Below, piece after piece: positions 44,114 to 53,715 of a stretch of DNA of 64,000 bases (the first letter of the stretch is position 1; every line of letters starts with the position of its first letter). The stretch covers positions 1 to 64,000 of the forward strand of contig NZ_JAUORH010000002.1 in NCBI RefSeq assembly GCF_030547425.1, written 5' to 3'. This DNA comes from Tenacibaculum sp. 1_MG-2023. GTDB lineage: Bacteria; Bacteroidota; Bacteroidia; Flavobacteriales; Flavobacteriaceae. The position numbers were made by a program, and so were the translations under genes. The notes beneath the pieces were generated by a model. That model saw nothing but the letters and a program-made list of their open reading frames with translations. It made no database searches and was not told the DNA's origin.

Positions 44114-44575
44114 ATGGAAATACCAAAACGACTAGAACAGGCGCTTATTAAGCTTTATAATGCTTTTCATAACGATGAATTGAATCCTGAATGTTGTTCG
44201 GCATGCGCAGTTGGTAATATTTTAGATAACCGAGATAGCTGGAAACATTTAACAAATGGTCATGGTTCATTGAGGTTAAGCTATGTGGGTAGGGTACACC
44301 AAAATTTGGGCAGAAAGTTTAATGGTTACACTCCGCTTGAATTACTACACATTGAGAAAGTATTTTTAGAAACATGTGGTTTTACTGTTCCATTATGTCA
44401 CTACAATCCAAAACCTAAGAACCCTACCAATAAGGAAAGACTGTTTAATGGCTTATGTGCTGTTGTAGCACATTTATCTAAGCTTGAAGATATACCTGAC
44501 GTTATGGACTATGCTAAAGTTTTTGAATATGAAAAAAATAGTCCTATTTATACGTTTGATGTAATTTATCAATAG
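44114..44575 (+). CDS. Uncharacterised Cys-rich protein, 153 aa
   Basis: The soluble protein MEIPKRLEQALIKLYNAFHN has an early Cys cluster ECCSACAVGNI (about residues 24-34) and later ETCGF, PLCHY and GLCAV. Such spacing could hold a metal or Fe-S centre. I recognise the pattern as a flavobacterial family without a known function. I chose ATG 44114, preceded by aaggag at 44091-44097; an in-frame TTG lies at 44108. It diverges from the helicase gene and ends before a terminator shared with nqrF. Confidence 0.75.
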   Translation: MEIPKRLEQALIKLYNAFHNDELNPECCSACAVGNILDNRDSWKHLTNGHGSLRLSYVGRVHQNLGRKFNGYTPLELLHIEKVFLETCGFTVPLCHYNPKPKNPTNKERLFNGLCAVVAHLSKLEDIPDVMDYAKVFEYEKNSPIYTFDVIYQ

Positions 44576-44620
44576 AACTCTTAACTGGCTTAGCACATTA
44601 TTCTTTTCTTTTCAAAATAT

Positions 44621-44651
44621 AAAAACCGATACAAATTTGTATCGGTTTTTT
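44621..44651. terminator. Bidirectional terminator between nqrF and its convergent neighbour
   Basis: aaaaaccgatacaaa and tttgtatcggttttt form a perfect stem with A and T tracts. Confidence 0.92.
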
Positions 44652-44676
44652 ATATAATGTATTAAACACGAAGTGT

Positions 44677-45993
44677 CTATCCTCCAAAGTCATCAAAACG
44701 AATGTTTTCGTCATCTAGACCAAAATCTTCACCCATTTTTTGTACTGCTTTGTTCATTAATGGTGGTCCACAGAAATATAATTCTAAATCCTCAGGACTT
44801 TCATGTTTAGATAAATATTGGTCTATTACAACTTGGTGAATAAATCCAACAAAACCATCTCCGTTTTCATCATTAATATCTTTTTTAACCTTCCAGTTAT
44901 CTTCTTCTAATGGCTCAGATAATGCCAAGTAGAATTTAAAGTTTGGAAAGTCTTTTTCTAACGCTCTAAAATAGTGAATATAGAATAATTCTGCTTTAGA
45001 ACGACCTCCATACCAGTATGTTACTTTTCTACCAGTCTTTAAAGTTCTAAATAAATGATAAATATGTGAACGCATTGGTGCCATACCTGCTCCACCACCT
45101 ACATATAACATCTCTGCATCAGACTCGTTAATAAAGAATTCACCATAAGGTCCAGAAATAGTTACTTTATCTCCTGGCTTTTGATTAAAAATATACGAAG
45201 ATGCTACCCCTGGATTTACATCCATCCATCCACCTTTAGCACGGTCGAAAGGAGGTGTTGCTACACGAACATTTAACATGATTTCTCTTCCTTCTGCTGG
45301 GTAAGAAGCCATAGAGTATGCTCTCTCTACAGTTTCTTCATTCTTCATTACTAATGGCCTTAGGTTAAATTTATCCCAATCAGCCTCAAATTTATCTGGT
45401 TCACCAGGATGATCTTGTGGATGTGCAGAAATATCCATATCAGCATATTTTACTTCACATGGTGGTATTTCAATTTGAATATACCCACCTGCTTTATAAT
45501 CCATTTCTTCTGGAATCTCAACTACAAATTCCTTAATAAAGGTTGCTACGTTATAGTTACGTACTACAGTTGCTTCCCATTTCTTAATTCCAAAAATTTC
45601 TTCTGGAATAGAGATATCCATATCTTGCTTTACCTTTACTTGACATGCTAAACGAATCCCATGTTGTAATTCTTTACGTGTAAAGTGAGGCGTTTCTGTT
45701 GGTAAAGCTTCACCTCCACCAGAGTTTACGTGACACTCACACTGTACACAAGAACCACCTCCACCACATGCTGATGGTAAGAAGATTTTTTCATTACCTA
45801 AGGTAGATAATAAAGTTCCTCCTGATGATACTTCAATTGTTTTTTCACCATTGATTGTAATTTTTACAGGTCCAGATGGTGCTAACTTTTGTTTTACAAA
45901 TAATAATAAGGCTACTAAAACTAAAAGTACCGCTAAAAACGCTAATACTGTAATAGCAACTGTTCCTCCTGTGCTTACTTCTAAAAATACCAT
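44677..45993 (-). CDS. nqrF: Na+-translocating NADH:quinone reductase subunit F
   Basis: This 438-aa subunit is where NADH enters. One N-terminal membrane segment is followed by a ferredoxin domain with the 2Fe-2S ligands in CGGGGSCVQCECH and a later Cys (RLACQV), then a FAD domain with RAYSMASYP, and an NADH domain with GGGAGMAPMRSHI and the C-terminal FCGPPLMN and FDDFGG. It is complete. Its start shares a base with the nqrE stop (TAATG). It is the last gene of the operon. Confidence 0.97.
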   Translation of the reverse strand: MVFLEVSTGGTVAITVLAFLAVLLVLVALLLFVKQKLAPSGPVKITINGEKTIEVSSGGTLLSTLGNEKIFLPSACGGGGSCVQCECHVNSGGGEALPTETPHFTRKELQHGIRLACQVKVKQDMDISIPEEIFGIKKWEATVVRNYNVATFIKEFVVEIPEEMDYKAGGYIQIEIPPCEVKYADMDISAHPQDHPGEPDKFEADWDKFNLRPLVMKNEETVERAYSMASYPAEGREIMLNVRVATPPFDRAKGGWMDVNPGVASSYIFNQKPGDKVTISGPYGEFFINESDAEMLYVGGGAGMAPMRSHIYHLFRTLKTGRKVTYWYGGRSKAELFYIHYFRALEKDFPNFKFYLALSEPLEEDNWKVKKDINDENGDGFVGFIHQVVIDQYLSKHESPEDLELYFCGPPLMNKAVQKMGEDFGLDDENIRFDDFGG

Positions 45994-46742
45994 TATTGTG
46001 TAATTTCTTTAGTGTTATTAGCTAATTCTTCTGCTTTCTCTTGAGTTGACTCAACAGCCTTTTCTTCTACTTCTTTCTTTTCAACCTTAACTTCAGCAGT
46101 TTCTTCTTTTTTACCTGCATCATCACCTCCTGTTAACATTCCACCGAAACTCATAAATCCGATAGCCATTAAACCTGTAATAATGAATGTAATTCCCAAT
46201 CCTCTTAATGCTGGTGGCACAGATGAATATCTGATTTTTTCACGAATCGCTGCAATTGCTAAAATTGCCAAGAACCATCCGATACCCGAACCAACACCAT
46301 ACGTAAATGATAATCCTAATGTTGGAATTTCACGTGATTGCATAAATAAAGACCCTCCTAAAATTGCACAGTTTACTGCAATTAATGGTAAAAAAATACC
46401 TAAAGAGTTATATAATGCTGGTGCGAATTTTTCTACAATAATCTCTACCAATTGTACCATAGTTGCAATCGTTGCAATAAACATGATGAATGATAAGAAA
46501 CTTAAATCATAGTCTGCATACTCAGTTCCTAACCATTTTAAAGCTCCAGGTTGTAATAAGTATTGATCTAACAACCAGTTTACTGGTACTGTTACTGCTA
46601 ATACAAAGATTACTGCAGCTCCTAAACCTACGGCTGTTGATACTTTTTTAGATACTGCAAGGTATGAACACATTCCTAAGAAGGTAGCAAATACCATGTT
46701 ATCTATAAATATCGATTTAAAAAATAATTCTATATGTTCCAT
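45993..46742 (-). CDS. nqrE: Na+-NQR subunit E with charged C-terminal tail
   Basis: This 249-aa membrane subunit has six segments, with [34 protein letters not shown] (with the Cys of the intramembrane iron centre) and [21 protein letters not shown]. NqrE normally ends near residue 205; here a 40-residue tail rich in Lys and Glu follows ([20 protein letters not shown] onward). An 89-bp gap with short repeats separates it from nqrD, whereas the other genes here are 2-3 bp apart. Confidence 0.96.
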   Translation of the reverse strand: MEHIELFFKSIFIDNMVFATFLGMCSYLAVSKKVSTAVGLGAAVIFVLAVTVPVNWLLDQYLLQPGALKWLGTEYADYDLSFLSFIMFIATIATMVQLVEIIVEKFAPALYNSLGIFLPLIAVNCAILGGSLFMQSREIPTLGLSFTYGVGSGIGWFLAILAIAAIREKIRYSSVPPALRGLGITFIITGLMAIGFMSFGGMLTGGDDAGKKEETAEVKVEKKEVEEKAVESTQEKAEELANNTKEITQ

Positions 46743-46831
46743 ATTTTTATAGTATTGAGTATTGAGTAGTTAGTATTGAGTTTATTTATTGATAGCATCT
46801 CAATTCTCATATCTAACGTCTCTTTACTATT
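46743..46831. repeat. nqrD-nqrE spacer with agtattgag repeats
   Basis: The sequence holds agtattgag at 46751, gtattgag at 46758 and agtattgag at about 46772, with inverted copies ctcaat and attctcat near 46799-46810. Such tattgagta strings are a common flavobacterial spacer pattern. They lie within an otherwise compact operon. Confidence 0.6.
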
Positions 46832-47476
46832 TTAATCTTCTACTAGTGCTTTATTTCTTGTACGTTGTACCCAAATAATAATACCTACAACGATTAATGC
46901 CATTGGTGATAATAACATAAATCCGTTATTTTCATATCCTAAAGCATACAATCCTGTTTTTTCAATAGGATCTCCTAATACTTTAAATCCTAATAAAGTA
47001 CCTGAACCTAATAATTCTCTAAAAAATCCTACAATAATTAAGATTACTGCGTATCCTAAAGCATTTCCTATTCCGTCTAAGAACGACCTCCATGGCCCGT
47101 TACCTAAAGCAAATGCTTCAAAACGTCCCATAATAATACAGTTAGTAATAATTAACCCAATAAATACTGATAAGGTTTTACTTAAATCGTATGCAAATGC
47201 TTTTAACACTTGGTCTACAATAATTACTAAGGTAGCTACTACGATTAACTGTACAATAATTCTAATTTTTGATGGAATAATATTTCTCATTAACGAGATT
47301 ACTACATTTCCTACTCCTAATACAAATAACACCGATATAGACATTACAATAGAAGCTTTTAACTCTGCTGTAATTGCTAATGCAGAACAAATACCTAATA
47401 CCTGAATTGTAATTGGATTATTATCTGCTAATGGATCAGTAATTAATGCTGCGTCTTTTTTTGATAAAAGTCCCAT
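46832..47476 (-). CDS. nqrD: Na+-NQR subunit D
   Basis: This 214-aa membrane subunit has six segments and the family signatures VQVLGICSALAIT-like (IQVLGICSALAITAEL), FIGLIITNCIIMGRFEAFA with the iron-binding Cys, and DGIGNALGYAVILI. It is paralogous to NqrE, and together the two hold the intramembrane iron centre. It starts 2 bp after nqrC ends. Confidence 0.97.
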   Translation of the reverse strand: MGLLSKKDAALITDPLADNNPITIQVLGICSALAITAELKASIVMSISVLFVLGVGNVVISLMRNIIPSKIRIIVQLIVVATLVIIVDQVLKAFAYDLSKTLSVFIGLIITNCIIMGRFEAFALGNGPWRSFLDGIGNALGYAVILIIVGFFRELLGSGTLLGFKVLGDPIEKTGLYALGYENNGFMLLSPMALIVVGIIIWVQRTRNKALVED

Positions 47477-47478
47477 AT

Positions 47479-48219
47479 TTATTTTAATGTTTTAAAGTAA
47501 GGTACGTATAAACCTAGTTCAGATTTAATCATTGCAGCTACTCCGTCACCTGTAATAGTTGCTCCTGCAATTGCATCTACCTCGTTATCATTTTTATCTT
47601 CATTCTTTGGATCATTGTTCGATTTAGAAACTGTAATTCCTTTAAAAGAACCGTTACTCATTAAATCTTCTCCAATAAAATCGTCCATAAAATAACGTTG
47701 CTTAATGTTAGCTCCTAAACCTGGGGTTTCTCCTTTATGATCAAAGAAAACTCCTTGAACTACCATATTTTTATCCATTGCAACATAACCCCAAATAGCA
47801 TCCCAAAGACCTTTACCTCTAATTGGTGCGATATAGAAAGTTTTACCTTCTTTTTCTCCAACAAATAATGGTAATTTTCTTGTTTTACCTTCTTTAGCTG
47901 CTGTTTGTTGTTTCTTTACATCTATTAAATATGCTTTAGCATCTTCAGAAACATTAGCTCCTTCAATTACTAATTGCTTTTTGATGTACTTACCAAACTC
48001 TTCTGCTACTTTATCTTTTGAAACAAATTCAACACTTGTTTCATCATTTTCGTTTACCCCCATAGCATACAAAATGTTTTGTTGCTTCTCGATACGTTTA
48101 TTAGCATCGATTGTTGGGCGGAGTGATGACGCTGTAAAAGCTAACAACGCACCTACTACTAACACCATTCCTATGGCGAAAAGTACCGTATATAAATTAC
48201 TATCTGTCTTCTTACTCAT
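47479..48219 (-). CDS. nqrC: Na+-NQR subunit C
   Basis: This 246-aa subunit has one N-terminal membrane helix and a periplasmic FMN-binding domain. The covalent FMN-Thr site is in AIAGATITGDGV, and PGLGANIKQRYF and GLWDAIWGYVA are conserved. It is transferred to the flavin by an ApbE-type transferase that is not in the window. Confidence 0.96.
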   Translation of the reverse strand: MSKKTDSNLYTVLFAIGMVLVVGALLAFTASSLRPTIDANKRIEKQQNILYAMGVNENDETSVEFVSKDKVAEEFGKYIKKQLVIEGANVSEDAKAYLIDVKKQQTAAKEGKTRKLPLFVGEKEGKTFYIAPIRGKGLWDAIWGYVAMDKNMVVQGVFFDHKGETPGLGANIKQRYFMDDFIGEDLMSNGSFKGITVSKSNNDPKNEDKNDNEVDAIAGATITGDGVAAMIKSELGLYVPYFKTLK

Positions 48220-48221
48220 AA

Positions 48222-49427
48222 TTAGGCAGTTTTAGCTTTTAAACGTTTTAATCTTCTCTTAACATTCCCTTGAACTACGTAATGATCAATTGTTGGAGCA
48301 AATACATTCATTAATAAGATTGCTAACATTACTCCTTCTGGGTATGCTGGGTTAAATACACGAATCATAATTGAAATAAACCCTATTAAGAATCCGTAAA
48401 TCCATTTTCCTTTGTTGGTTTGTGATGCTGTTACTGGATCAGTAGCCATGTATACTGCACCAAATGCAAAACCTCCAATTAATAAATGCTTCCAGAAATC
48501 TAAACTCATTAATCCGTAAAACTTACTTGTTTCACCAATCCATCCCATATCAACTACCTGGTTAAAGATGAATCCCATTACTAAGGCTCCAATAACTGCA
48601 GACAGCATAATTCTCCAGCTTCCAATCTTTGTAAAGATTAAGAATAAAGCTCCTAATAAAATTAATAATGTTGATGTTTCTCCTACTGAACCTGGAATAA
48701 ATCCGAAGAACATATCAGAAACTGAATGATTTAACGGTTGTGATTGTGCTAAACTTCCTAAAATAGTTTCACCTGAAATAGCATCTGCAGTTCCTGCAGC
48801 TTCTACAGCTCCTTGAACCCATACTTTATCTCCAGACATCCAAGTTGGATATGCGAAGAATAAGAATGCACGAATTGTTAAGGCTGGGTTTAAGATATTC
48901 ATCCCAGTTCCTCCAAATACTTCTTTACCAATTATAACTCCAAATGCTACTGCTACTGCTAACATCCATAAAGGTAAATCTACAGGTACAATTAACGGAA
49001 CTAACATTCCTGTTACTAAGTACCCTTCTTCTATCTCATGTCCTTTGATTATACAAAAAACAAATTCTATTGCTAAACCAACGGCATATGAAACAATTAC
49101 TAATGGTAATATTTTAACTAAACCTATTAGGAAGTTACTCATATTCCAAAATTCTCCTGAAAAGAAACCTGTTGCGTTTGAAACAGCTTCTATTTGAAGA
49201 TTATGCTGATATCCTGCATTAAACATACCAAATATTAAACATGGCACTAATGCCATGATTACTGTATTCATTGTACGTTTAAGATCATCTGCCGACTTAA
49301 TGTGAGTTCCTCCATGAGTAGTCTCATTCGGCATATATAAGAACGTATGAAAACCATTAAATAGCGGAGCCATTTTAGTCCCTTCATACTTCTTTTTTAA
49401 ATTATGTAAGTTTTGTTTTAAGCCCAT
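48222..49427 (-). CDS. nqrB: Na+-NQR subunit B
   Basis: This 401-aa membrane subunit has about ten segments and binds covalent FMN (Thr in the SGETILG segment, corresponding to the SGAT motif of the family), with riboflavin and ubiquinone sites. Other signatures are GMNILNPALTIRAFLFFAYP and GAVYMATDPVTASQTNKGKWI. It takes electrons to quinone. It lies 3 bp after nqrA and 2 bp before nqrC. Confidence 0.96.
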   Translation of the reverse strand: MGLKQNLHNLKKKYEGTKMAPLFNGFHTFLYMPNETTHGGTHIKSADDLKRTMNTVIMALVPCLIFGMFNAGYQHNLQIEAVSNATGFFSGEFWNMSNFLIGLVKILPLVIVSYAVGLAIEFVFCIIKGHEIEEGYLVTGMLVPLIVPVDLPLWMLAVAVAFGVIIGKEVFGGTGMNILNPALTIRAFLFFAYPTWMSGDKVWVQGAVEAAGTADAISGETILGSLAQSQPLNHSVSDMFFGFIPGSVGETSTLLILLGALFLIFTKIGSWRIMLSAVIGALVMGFIFNQVVDMGWIGETSKFYGLMSLDFWKHLLIGGFAFGAVYMATDPVTASQTNKGKWIYGFLIGFISIMIRVFNPAYPEGVMLAILLMNVFAPTIDHYVVQGNVKRRLKRLKAKTA

Positions 49428-49430
49428 ATC

Positions 49431-50783
49431 TTATCCTAATTCTTCTCTCATTAAATCTAATCCTTCACGAATTATTTTTTGGTGAGGTTGTTTCGATACA
49501 CAAATAAATTCTGTTAACGCAAAATCTTCTGGTGCAATTTCATAAGCTCCTAATCCTTCCATTTCGTCAAGATCTTTATACATACAAGCTTTTAATAATT
49601 GCATCGGATAGATATCTAATGGAAAAATCTCTTCATACGAACCAGTTACTACAAATGCTCTATGCTCTCCGTTAGTATTGGTATTTAAATCGTATGATTT
49701 TTTTGGATTTAACCAAGAAAATGTTAATGCTCTAGAAGTAGATATTTTATTAAAAACTGGTTTATTCCATCCAAATAATTCATAATCATCTCCTTCAGGA
49801 ATAGCAGTAATCAAGTTATCATAGTATCCTAAGAAACCATCTTCACCAACTTCTGAACCGCTTAACACATTTCCGCTAATTACACGAGCGTTTTTAACAT
49901 CTAAATTTCCTTTAACAACATCAGCAATGTGAGCTCCTGCTTTTGCAGTTACATACTGTGGTTTGTTAAATTTAGATCCTGCTAAAGCAACCGTACGAGT
50001 AATATTAAACTTTCCTGTTAATAGCAATTCCCCCATAACAACTAAGTCTTGAGGTGTAACCACCCATACAACTTCTCCTTTGTTAATAGGGTCTATTTGT
50101 GCTATTTGAGTACTTACATTTCCTACTGGATGTGGCCCTGAAACCTTATGTAGCTCAACTCCTTTCACATCTTTAAATGGTGATAATGTTGAGTTTTTAG
50201 CTACAGAAACATGTACTTTACCTGCTGTTAATTTGGTTAATGCTGTTAAAGCAGTTTGTAATTCTGCTTCTTTGCCTTTTAACGCATAATCATAATCTGC
50301 TGCTAAAGGTGCACTTGCGTAGGCTGATACAAAGATTGCTTTTGGTGTTTGATTAGGGTTTGCAACCACGTCGTACGGACGTTGTCTTACAAACGGCCAA
50401 CAACCTGAAGCAAACAAGTGGTTTTTAACCTCTTCTCCAGACATTGCGTCTACATCTTTTTTACCAAAATCTTTGTATGCCTGCTGTGCATCAGCAGTGA
50501 TTTTAATTGCTAAAACTTTTCTTCGTGCTCCACGAACGATTTCTGTAACTTTACCACTAACAGGACTTGGGAATAAAATACGCTCATCACTTTTTGAATA
50601 AAAAAGTGCTTCACCTGCTTTTACTTCTGTACCTTCTCTTGCTAAAATTTTAGGAATAACGCCGTGAAAATCATCTGGCTTTACTGCAAACATACTACCT
50701 GATTGAAGTTCGGTAGTTATCTGTTCTGCCTCGCCAACTAGCTTGATATCCAAGCCCTTCTTAATACGGATGTCTTTTGACAT
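49431..50783 (-). CDS. nqrA: Na+-NQR subunit A
   Basis: This 450-aa cytoplasmic peripheral subunit begins with the barrel-sandwich segment IRIKKGLDIKLVGEAEQ, followed by KVTEIVRGARRKVLAIKI and the conserved RQRPYDVVANPNQTPKAIFVS. It is the first gene of nqrABCDEF. A TAAATTTG box lies 34 bp upstream. Confidence 0.97.
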   Translation of the reverse strand: MSKDIRIKKGLDIKLVGEAEQITTELQSGSMFAVKPDDFHGVIPKILAREGTEVKAGEALFYSKSDERILFPSPVSGKVTEIVRGARRKVLAIKITADAQQAYKDFGKKDVDAMSGEEVKNHLFASGCWPFVRQRPYDVVANPNQTPKAIFVSAYASAPLAADYDYALKGKEAELQTALTALTKLTAGKVHVSVAKNSTLSPFKDVKGVELHKVSGPHPVGNVSTQIAQIDPINKGEVVWVVTPQDLVVMGELLLTGKFNITRTVALAGSKFNKPQYVTAKAGAHIADVVKGNLDVKNARVISGNVLSGSEVGEDGFLGYYDNLITAIPEGDDYELFGWNKPVFNKISTSRALTFSWLNPKKSYDLNTNTNGEHRAFVVTGSYEEIFPLDIYPMQLLKACMYKDLDEMEGLGAYEIAPEDFALTEFICVSKQPHQKIIREGLDLMREELG

Positions 50784-50817
50784 AGGAACTGATTAATTTG
50801 ATTTTCTTAAAAACACG

Positions 50818-50825
50818 CAAATTTA
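50818..50825 (-). promoter_or_regulatory. Minus-7 promoter box of the nqr operon
   Basis: The minus strand reads TAAATTTG. No minus-33 partner at 19-20 bp; a TTG lies about 25 bp away. Confidence 0.45.
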
Positions 50826-50907
50826 AAAATTTTGCACCCCTTTGCAGAACAAAACCTTTCTTATCTTTAAAAAACAACATTATTTATATTTATTCTAAAT
50901 AAAAACC

Positions 50908-50937
50908 TTGTCTTTGGCTTATATTTTGATACTTTTG
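50908..50937 (+). promoter_or_regulatory. Bacteroidota promoter (TTG, 19 bp, TACTTTTG)
   Basis: TTG at 50908-50910, a 19-bp gap, and TACTTTTG at 50930-50937 match the minus-33/minus-7 pattern. The ATG at 50945 lies 7 bp past the box, so the mRNA would be almost leaderless. Confidence 0.6.
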
Positions 50938-50944
50938 TTATATC

Positions 50945-52177
50945 ATGATAAAAACAAAACTCTCTATAATTACCTTTTTACTAGTTGTTTCAACCTTTGC
51001 TCAAAATGTAAAAACAGTACAACTACGTCCTAAAAATAATCCCAATTTTTATGCTCCAATTGTTCGTTTAGGTGATGTTTTAAAATTATCTTTTGATGAT
51101 TTAAATGCTGATAGCAAACAGTACCAATACAAAGTTGAACACATGACTCATGATTGGAAACCTAGTTCAATAACTAGCAACCAATACATTGAAGGTTTTG
51201 AACAAAATGAAATCATTAATTTTACCAATTCTTTTAACACACTACAACCCTACACTCATTATTCAGTAGAAATCCCAAATCAAAACACAATTATCACCAA
51301 AAGCGGTAATTATTTAATTTCTGTTATTGATGAAAACTACGAAGTTGTTTTTACAAGGCGTTGTGTATTTTACGAAGACATTACCACAGTAGGTGTTGCC
51401 GTTTTTAGAAGTAGAAATGCTACAACAACTAACCAACAACAAACAGTCCAATTCTCTGTAAACCACCCTGGTTTACAAATAAACACTCCTTCTCAAGAAA
51501 TTAATGTTACGTTATTTCAGAATCACAATTGGAACACTGCTCTCACCAATCTTCAGCCTGTTTTTATCAAACCTCAGCAATTGTTATACAACCATACAGT
51601 TAAAACTAATTTTTGGGGAGGAAATGAATTTTTAAATTTTGACACTAAATTTATACGAAACTCAAGTTTAAATGTTGCCAGAGTAGAACGTAAAAACCTG
51701 TATCACAGCTACCTTTACACAGACGAACCTAGAGTTGATAAAACATATACTTACAACCCTGATATTAACGGACAATTTGTTGTAAGAACCACTGAACGTG
51801 ATGTTATTGACAATAGAGACAATACTGAAGCTGATTATTCTTTAGTTCATTTTTCTTTAGATGCTTTTGAACCTTACGAGAACAAAGAAATTTTTGTTTA
51901 TGGTGCTTTTAACGATTACGAATTGTCTGAAGAAAATAAAATGACTTATAACACCTCTAAAAAAATTTACACAGCCACACTTCCTTTTAAACAGGGGTTT
52001 TACAACTACAGTTATACTACCTTAGACAACAGCAAAAACATTGACTTACATGAGATTGATGGTTCTTTTTACCAAACTGAAAATGAATACACCGTGATTG
52101 TTTACTACAAACCTTTTGGTGAAATTTACGACAGAGTAATTGGTGTAGGTTATGGCTTTTTTAACCAAAATAAGTAA
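50945..52177 (+). CDS. Type IX secretion system plug-domain protein (DUF5103)
   Basis: This 410-aa exported protein has a signal peptide (LSIITFLLVVSTFAQ) and then several beta-sandwich repeats, with IVRLGDVLKLSFDDL, YQYKVEHMTHDWKPS, and FVYGAFNDYELSEENKM followed by LPFKQGFYNYSYTTLD. These match the DUF5103 family, whose member PlugV/plug protein closes the translocon of the type IX secretion system. A role in protein secretion or gliding is expected from the family. It stands alone with its own promoter. Confidence 0.82.
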   Translation: MIKTKLSIITFLLVVSTFAQNVKTVQLRPKNNPNFYAPIVRLGDVLKLSFDDLNADSKQYQYKVEHMTHDWKPSSITSNQYIEGFEQNEIINFTNSFNTLQPYTHYSVEIPNQNTIITKSGNYLISVIDENYEVVFTRRCVFYEDITTVGVAVFRSRNATTTNQQQTVQFSVNHPGLQINTPSQEINVTLFQNHNWNTALTNLQPVFIKPQQLLYNHTVKTNFWGGNEFLNFDTKFIRNSSLNVARVERKNLYHSYLYTDEPRVDKTYTYNPDINGQFVVRTTERDVIDNRDNTEADYSLVHFSLDAFEPYENKEIFVYGAFNDYELSEENKMTYNTSKKIYTATLPFKQGFYNYSYTTLDNSKNIDLHEIDGSFYQTENEYTVIVYYKPFGEIYDRVIGVGYGFFNQNK

Positions 52178-52228
52178 GGTATCTATAGAAACATTGACTA
52201 AAAACTGAAAAAGAACTATCTTTATCAT

Positions 52229-52615
52229 ATGTTTCAGCAAGTTACAAAAGGCATTAAAATCTCTGTAAAAACATCTTTTAAAGGCTCTGTTTACAGAGGA
52301 CATCGGCAGTATTATGCTTATAGTTATTATGTTTCTATAGAAAATAGCTCGAAAGAAACTGTAAAATTACTTGAGCGTTTTTGGGTTATTTTTGATGCTC
52401 TTAACAGTACTGAATACGTAGAGGGAGAAGGTGTTGTTGGCGAAACCCCCATCTTAAAACCTAACGACATTTATAATTACAGATCTAATTGCTTTTTACT
52501 TTCTACTACGGGTGCTATGGGAGGCAATTACAAAATGATTAACACAGAAACACTTGAAGAATTCCTAGTAATTATTCCTACTTTTCAATTAACTACCACT
52601 TCTATTTTAAACTAA
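52229..52615 (+). CDS. apaG: ApaG family protein
   Basis: This 128-aa ApaG (DUF525) beta-sandwich protein has YAYSYYVSIENSS, VKLLERFWVIFDA, VEGEGVVGETPILKPND and GAMGGNYKMIN, all diagnostic. In other bacteria apaG lies with ksgA and apaH and affects metal and nucleotide homeostasis by an unclear mechanism; here neither is nearby. Its stop overlaps the next start (TAATG). Confidence 0.93.
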   Translation: MFQQVTKGIKISVKTSFKGSVYRGHRQYYAYSYYVSIENSSKETVKLLERFWVIFDALNSTEYVEGEGVVGETPILKPNDIYNYRSNCFLLSTTGAMGGNYKMINTETLEEFLVIIPTFQLTTTSILN

Positions 52616-53715
52616 TGATTAAAAAAAACAAAGTTCCAGTTGTTAGAGATACCAACTGTTTAAACTGTGGATGCCCTTTTACTAATAATGAAAATTTTTG
52701 CCCTGAATGTGGGCAAAAAAACAGAGGTAAAAAAATCACTTTAAGTATTTTTCTTCGAGAACTTTTTGCTGGTTTTTTCTCTTTAGACACTAAGTTTTGG
52801 CGAACTCTTATCCCTTTACTAATAAGCCCAGGAAAAGTCTCAAAAGATTATATTGAAGGAAAAAGAATTAAATACACGAATCCATTTCGATTCTATTTAG
52901 CTACTTCTATTATTTTTTTCTTAATTATTAGCTTAACCGATAGTTATAAAAAATTCGAAGAATTAAGAATTGGTAGATCGTCAAAAATCAAACTAAACAA
53001 CAACGATACTGAGGCTATTCAAGTAGATTTGGACTCTATACAAAATGTTGTTTTTAAACAACTTGAAGAACAGGATCCTATTAAAGCTGAACAAACAAAA
53101 GCTAAAACTGACTCCACCAAGGTTTCATATAACACAGAACTAGAAACAGTTAAATCTGATCTCGGTAATTCTTTTGACATCGTAAAATTTATGAAATTTC
53201 AAAAAGGACATCCTAAAGTCTCTATTGATGCTGCTTTGGATAGCTTACAAGTAAAGAGAAATTTTAGTAATCGTTTTTGGTATTCCCGCGCAAAAGTTTT
53301 TAATTCAATTTTTTTAGATAGAGATGAAGCTAAGAAGTTTTTTCGTCAAGTGTTATCGTACTCTTCTATTGCACTTTTTATACTACTCCCTTTATTTACT
53401 TTATTTTTAAAATTTATTTACATGAGAAAGAAGTATACTTATGTAGAACACCTAGTCTTTGTATTTCATGTACAAACCGTACTCTTCCTTCTCTTTTCTA
53501 TTTTTTATATCATAGACTTTTTTAAGCATTCTAACAGCTTTTTACCTGTTTTCTTACTTCTCTTTATGATTTATTTATTTATAGCCATGAAAAGATTTTA
53601 CAATCAGGGGTATTTTAAGACGTTTATAAAGTACATACTAGCCAATACAATGTTTTTTATCTTAGCTATGCTTGGATCTGTTGCTATATCGTTTGCTGCA
53701 TTTGCTTTGTATTAA
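52615..53715 (+). CDS. DUF3667 zinc-ribbon membrane protein
   Basis: This 366-aa protein begins with a zinc ribbon (NCLNCGCPFTNNENFCPECGQKN, residues about 14-36) followed by LFAGFFSLDTKFWRTLIPLLISPGKVSKDYIEGKR, the DUF3667 signature. It has one membrane segment near residue 95, a polar stretch of about 130 residues, and then three to four segments. It is cotranscribed and translationally coupled with apaG. Its function is unknown. Confidence 0.85.
   Translation: MIKKNKVPVVRDTNCLNCGCPFTNNENFCPECGQKNRGKKITLSIFLRELFAGFFSLDTKFWRTLIPLLISPGKVSKDYIEGKRIKYTNPFRFYLATSIIFFLIISLTDSYKKFEELRIGRSSKIKLNNNDTEAIQVDLDSIQNVVFKQLEEQDPIKAEQTKAKTDSTKVSYNTELETVKSDLGNSFDIVKFMKFQKGHPKVSIDAALDSLQVKRNFSNRFWYSRAKVFNSIFLDRDEAKKFFRQVLSYSSIALFILLPLFTLFLKFIYMRKKYTYVEHLVFVFHVQTVLFLLFSIFYIIDFFKHSNSFLPVFLLLFMIYLFIAMKRFYNQGYFKTFIKYILANTMFFILAMLGSVAISFAAFALY

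Noticed and set aside
44114..44575. Labelling this Cys-rich protein as an NADH-quinone reductase subunit because of the nearby nqr operon
   Set aside because: It has no ferredoxin or flavin domain and is on the other strand; the real nqrF is complete next door.
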